This document shows positions 62,135 through 64,000 of a stretch of 64,000 nt of DNA, piece by piece. Each line of letters starts with the position of its first letter. Within the stretch, counting starts at the first letter, position 1. This DNA is from Sedimentisphaerales bacterium (GTDB lineage Bacteria > Planctomycetota > Phycisphaerae > Sedimentisphaerales > Anaerobacaceae): assembly GCA_016927855.1 (NCBI GenBank), contig JAFGLV010000033.1:27602-91601 (forward strand), in the 5' to 3' direction. The notes under the pieces were generated by a model that was not told where the DNA came from, ran no database searches, and saw nothing but the letters and a program-made list of their open reading frames with translations. The translations under genes were made by a program, and so were the position numbers.

Positions 62135-63130
62135 ATGAAGAGACTGTGGGTGAATGTGAACCCGTACGTCAAGGAGATCGCGATTGCCGCTTTGGAGAGC
62201 GGAGCGGAGGCGCTGGTGCTGCCCGACGGCGAGAGCAATACCGTTCGTCAGTTCGGCAAAATCAAGACCGTCGAGCCCGCCGGCGACCTCAAGCCCGGTG
62301 CCGACGTCGAGTTCATCGACATCGCGAGCAAGGCCGACGAAGACCGCGCCGCGGCGGTGCCGGCCAACCGGCTTGTCGTCTTGAAGATGCTCGACTGGAC
62401 GATCATCCCGATCGAGAACCTGCTGGCCCGGCGCGGCGGGAACATCCTCGTCCAGGTCGCCAACTGCGAGCAGGCCAGGCTCATGGTCGAGATCCTCGAA
62501 AAAGGCGTCGACGGCGTCCTGCTCGATACCACCGACGTCAACGAAATCAAGAAGACCGCCGACGTTGTTCATGGCATCAGCGAGAAGGTCCGGCTCATCG
62601 AAGCAACCATCACCGCTGCCCGGCAGCTTGGCATGGGCGACCGCGCCTGCCTGGATACCTGCACCCAGATGACGCTGGGCGAAGGCATGCTGGTCGGTAA
62701 TACGGCGTCGGGCTTCTTCCTCGTCCATTCCGAGTCGATCGACAATCCGTACGTCGCGTCGCGTCCCTTCCGCGTCAACGCGGGCGCCGTTCACGCTTAT
62801 ACGATGACCCCAAGCGGCAACACGAAGTACCTGGCCGACCTCAAGGCCGGCGACGAGGTCATGCTGGTGGACTGGAAAGGCCGCACGCAGACCGCCTACC
62901 TGGGCCGCAACAAGATCGAGCGCCGACCCATGATGTTGATCAAGGCCGAGGCCGAAGGTCACCCCATCAGCCTGGTCCTGCAAAACGCTGAGACCATCCG
63001 CCTGGTCGATCCGCAAGGAAAGGCGATCTCCGTCACCAGCCTCAAACCCGGCGACAAGGTCCTCGCCCACACCGCCCAAGGCGGCCGTCACTTCGGCATG
63101 AAAGTCGAGGAGACCCTGGTCGAGCGCTAG
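62135..63130 (+). CDS. 3-dehydroquinate synthase II family protein
   Basis: The product is 331 residues. The ATG at 62135 is 9 bp after AGGAG; open frame upstream is unrelated. MKRLWVNVNPYVKEIAIAAL, LDWTIIPIENLLARRGG, RACLDTCTQMTLGEGMLVGN, and FRVNAGAVHAYTMTPSGNTK are signature blocks of archaeal DHQ synthase II. That enzyme makes 3-dehydroquinate from aspartate semialdehyde and a C6 sugar product; the homolog GriH makes 3-amino-4-hydroxybenzoate. Normal aroB is also present at 33080, so the physiological product is uncertain. It has its own promoter. Confidence 0.88.
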   Translation: MKRLWVNVNPYVKEIAIAALESGAEALVLPDGESNTVRQFGKIKTVEPAGDLKPGADVEFIDIASKADEDRAAAVPANRLVVLKMLDWTIIPIENLLARRGGNILVQVANCEQARLMVEILEKGVDGVLLDTTDVNEIKKTADVVHGISEKVRLIEATITAARQLGMGDRACLDTCTQMTLGEGMLVGNTASGFFLVHSESIDNPYVASRPFRVNAGAVHAYTMTPSGNTKYLADLKAGDEVMLVDWKGRTQTAYLGRNKIERRPMMLIKAEAEGHPISLVLQNAETIRLVDPQGKAISVTSLKPGDKVLAHTAQGGRHFGMKVEETLVER

Positions 63131-63205
63131 GGAGCGCCAAACAAGTATGTCCTCTGTGCTTGGCAACATTGAGCTCGTGTCGCGAACCGGCGACGCGCGG
63201 GGACA

Positions 63206-63841
63206 TCAGGAGACCTGAGAACGCCATTCCAGGACTGACTCATCCAGCGCAGCCTTCCACTCCGTGATTTCGTGCTCGTCCAATTCAATGTCGTCACGCT
63301 CGGGCTGCAACACATGATCGGGAAGCAGCTTGCGATCTTGTGGCAGACTCTCGGCAGGGCCCCAGTAGGGCACCGGATTTACACCCTCAGGAACAACCGG
63401 GTTCTCGATCAGTGAATCGACATTGCCGTCGATAAGATCGCCCGTTGATGTGCGTACCCACGCATGATCCCAGATGAACGGCTGCGCCGCCCCCAAGTAT
63501 TGCCCTTTGCCGACTTCAACGTCAGCGGCACATCCAAACAGGCGCAAGCCATGCCGCAGAAGAACGGCAAAGTAAACACACATCTCCGAGCGACCACACC
63601 AATTCTGATCGACCAAGCGGGCGCATTCGTCGACAAGAAACTTGCGGACACCATCAGGCGGCGTTTCACCGATGGAAACAAGCGACTTCGATGGGAGGCT
63701 GCGTGAACCGGCCTCCTTTTCCGCTCTTATGCGTGCGAGCACATCTTGAAGGTCCTTTTCTGAGAGCGGCTGTTGCGCTGCCTCGTATAGAGGATTCACT
63801 CCAAATGTGCCGAAGGTTTCGCGTTCACGACTACCTACCAC
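63206..63841 (-). CDS. Hypothetical protein with in-frame upstream SEC-C motif
   Basis: The conventional GTG start at 63841 gives 211 residues. The frame stays open upstream to about 63922 and there encodes FGRNAPCPCESGKKYKKCHG, a SEC-C zinc motif (63854-63910), but no ATG, GTG or TTG lies before it. So either the true start codon has been lost or is unusual. The main part has RSEMCVYFAVLLRHGLRLFG and FIWDHAWVRTSTGDLIDGNV, the latter like a Cys/His/Asp transglutaminase-type layout. Function is not established. Confidence 0.55.
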   Translation of the reverse strand: MVGSRERETFGTFGVNPLYEAAQQPLSEKDLQDVLARIRAEKEAGSRSLPSKSLVSIGETPPDGVRKFLVDECARLVDQNWCGRSEMCVYFAVLLRHGLRLFGCAADVEVGKGQYLGAAQPFIWDHAWVRTSTGDLIDGNVDSLIENPVVPEGVNPVPYWGPAESLPQDRKLLPDHVLQPERDDIELDEHEITEWKAALDESVLEWRSQVS

Positions 63842-63983
63842 CGAATCGCGACCGTGGCACTTCTTGTACTTCTTCCCACTTTCACATGGACAGGGGGCAT
63901 TGCGTCCGAACTTCCCTCTGTGTCAGAATGAGTGAGACAATTCCTTGCCGATAATTAGAGTAGAGGGCAAGGAGATAATCACT

Positions 63984-64000
63984 ATGCTGGATGTCATGGA
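63984..64000 (+). CDS. Start of a gene running off the window
   Basis: AAGGAG lies 8-9 bp before ATG 63984 and the frame continues (MLDVM) to the window end. Nothing about function can be said. Confidence 0.4.

Overview
This 64 kb window reads as chromosomal DNA of a high-GC Planctomycetota bacterium, probably of the Phycisphaerae type; this is inference from gene content, as no rRNA or marker phylogeny is available. Pointers are exported glycoside hydrolases and a sulfatase, Tat-like signal sequences, ECF sigma / zf-HC2 anti-sigma pairs, proteins with pseudopilin-like cores, and many short dispersed palindromes between genes. No phage, transposase or CRISPR array was seen.

Layout. 1-10.9 kb: exported carbohydrate and peptide degradation (partial GH2-like protein, GH43, enolase-superfamily dehydratase, double cupin, M24 and M28 peptidases, GH127/GH146-type protein). 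11.1-13.2 kb: a small integrative-element remnant bounded by a tRNA-Arg(UCG) gene and a 43-bp copy of its 3' part; it holds a MiaB-like radical SAM gene and the last residues of a tyrosine integrase. 13.3-16.4 kb: ECF sigma, anti-sigma and a Spy/CpxP-like protein, divergent from an exported DUF2202 protein. 16.5-23.8 kb: CocE-type hydrolase, FG-GAP protein, MacB-type ABC exporter, two small membrane proteins and a metallophosphoesterase. 24-29.8 kb: two tandem giant exported paralogs, one with a C-terminal ankyrin array. 30.5-35.6 kb: PIN-like protein, fused aroDE, divergent aroB, an HMGL-like aldolase and a small DUF1059 protein. 35.9-36.9 kb: a patch of damaged genes, two of them split by in-frame TGA. 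37-41.2 kb: zinc peptidase plus ATP-grasp ligase, an acidic Cys-rich protein, a cold-shock gene with a consensus promoter and a SAP-like protein. 41.5-48.1 kb: GH5-like protein, SGNH esterase, small membrane proteins and a sulfatase. 48.4-51 kb: a second ECF sigma / anti-sigma operon with a coiled-coil exported protein. 51-53.1 kb: oxidoreductase, DUF3795 and a coiled-coil protein. 53.6-58.8 kb: glycine cleavage operon gcvT-gcvH-gcvPA-[HNH]-gcvPB. 59-64 kb: lipoprotein, M23 peptidase, mscL, an archaeal-type 3-dehydroquinate synthase II homolog and a SEC-C protein.

How it fits together. Exported hydrolases, an esterase and a sulfatase would attack plant or algal polysaccharide outside the cytoplasm, and the peptidases would process peptides. 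Two ECF systems suggest envelope or metal-stress control. The shikimate genes aroDE and aroB supply dehydroquinate and shikimate, which makes the additional DHQ synthase II homolog puzzling. The points most worth following are the tRNA-bounded mini-island, the pseudopilin/ankyrin giants, the M28 peptidase with a decayed M19-like tail, the HNH gene inside the gcv operon, and dispersed palindromes that supply stop codons or sit inside coding sequence.
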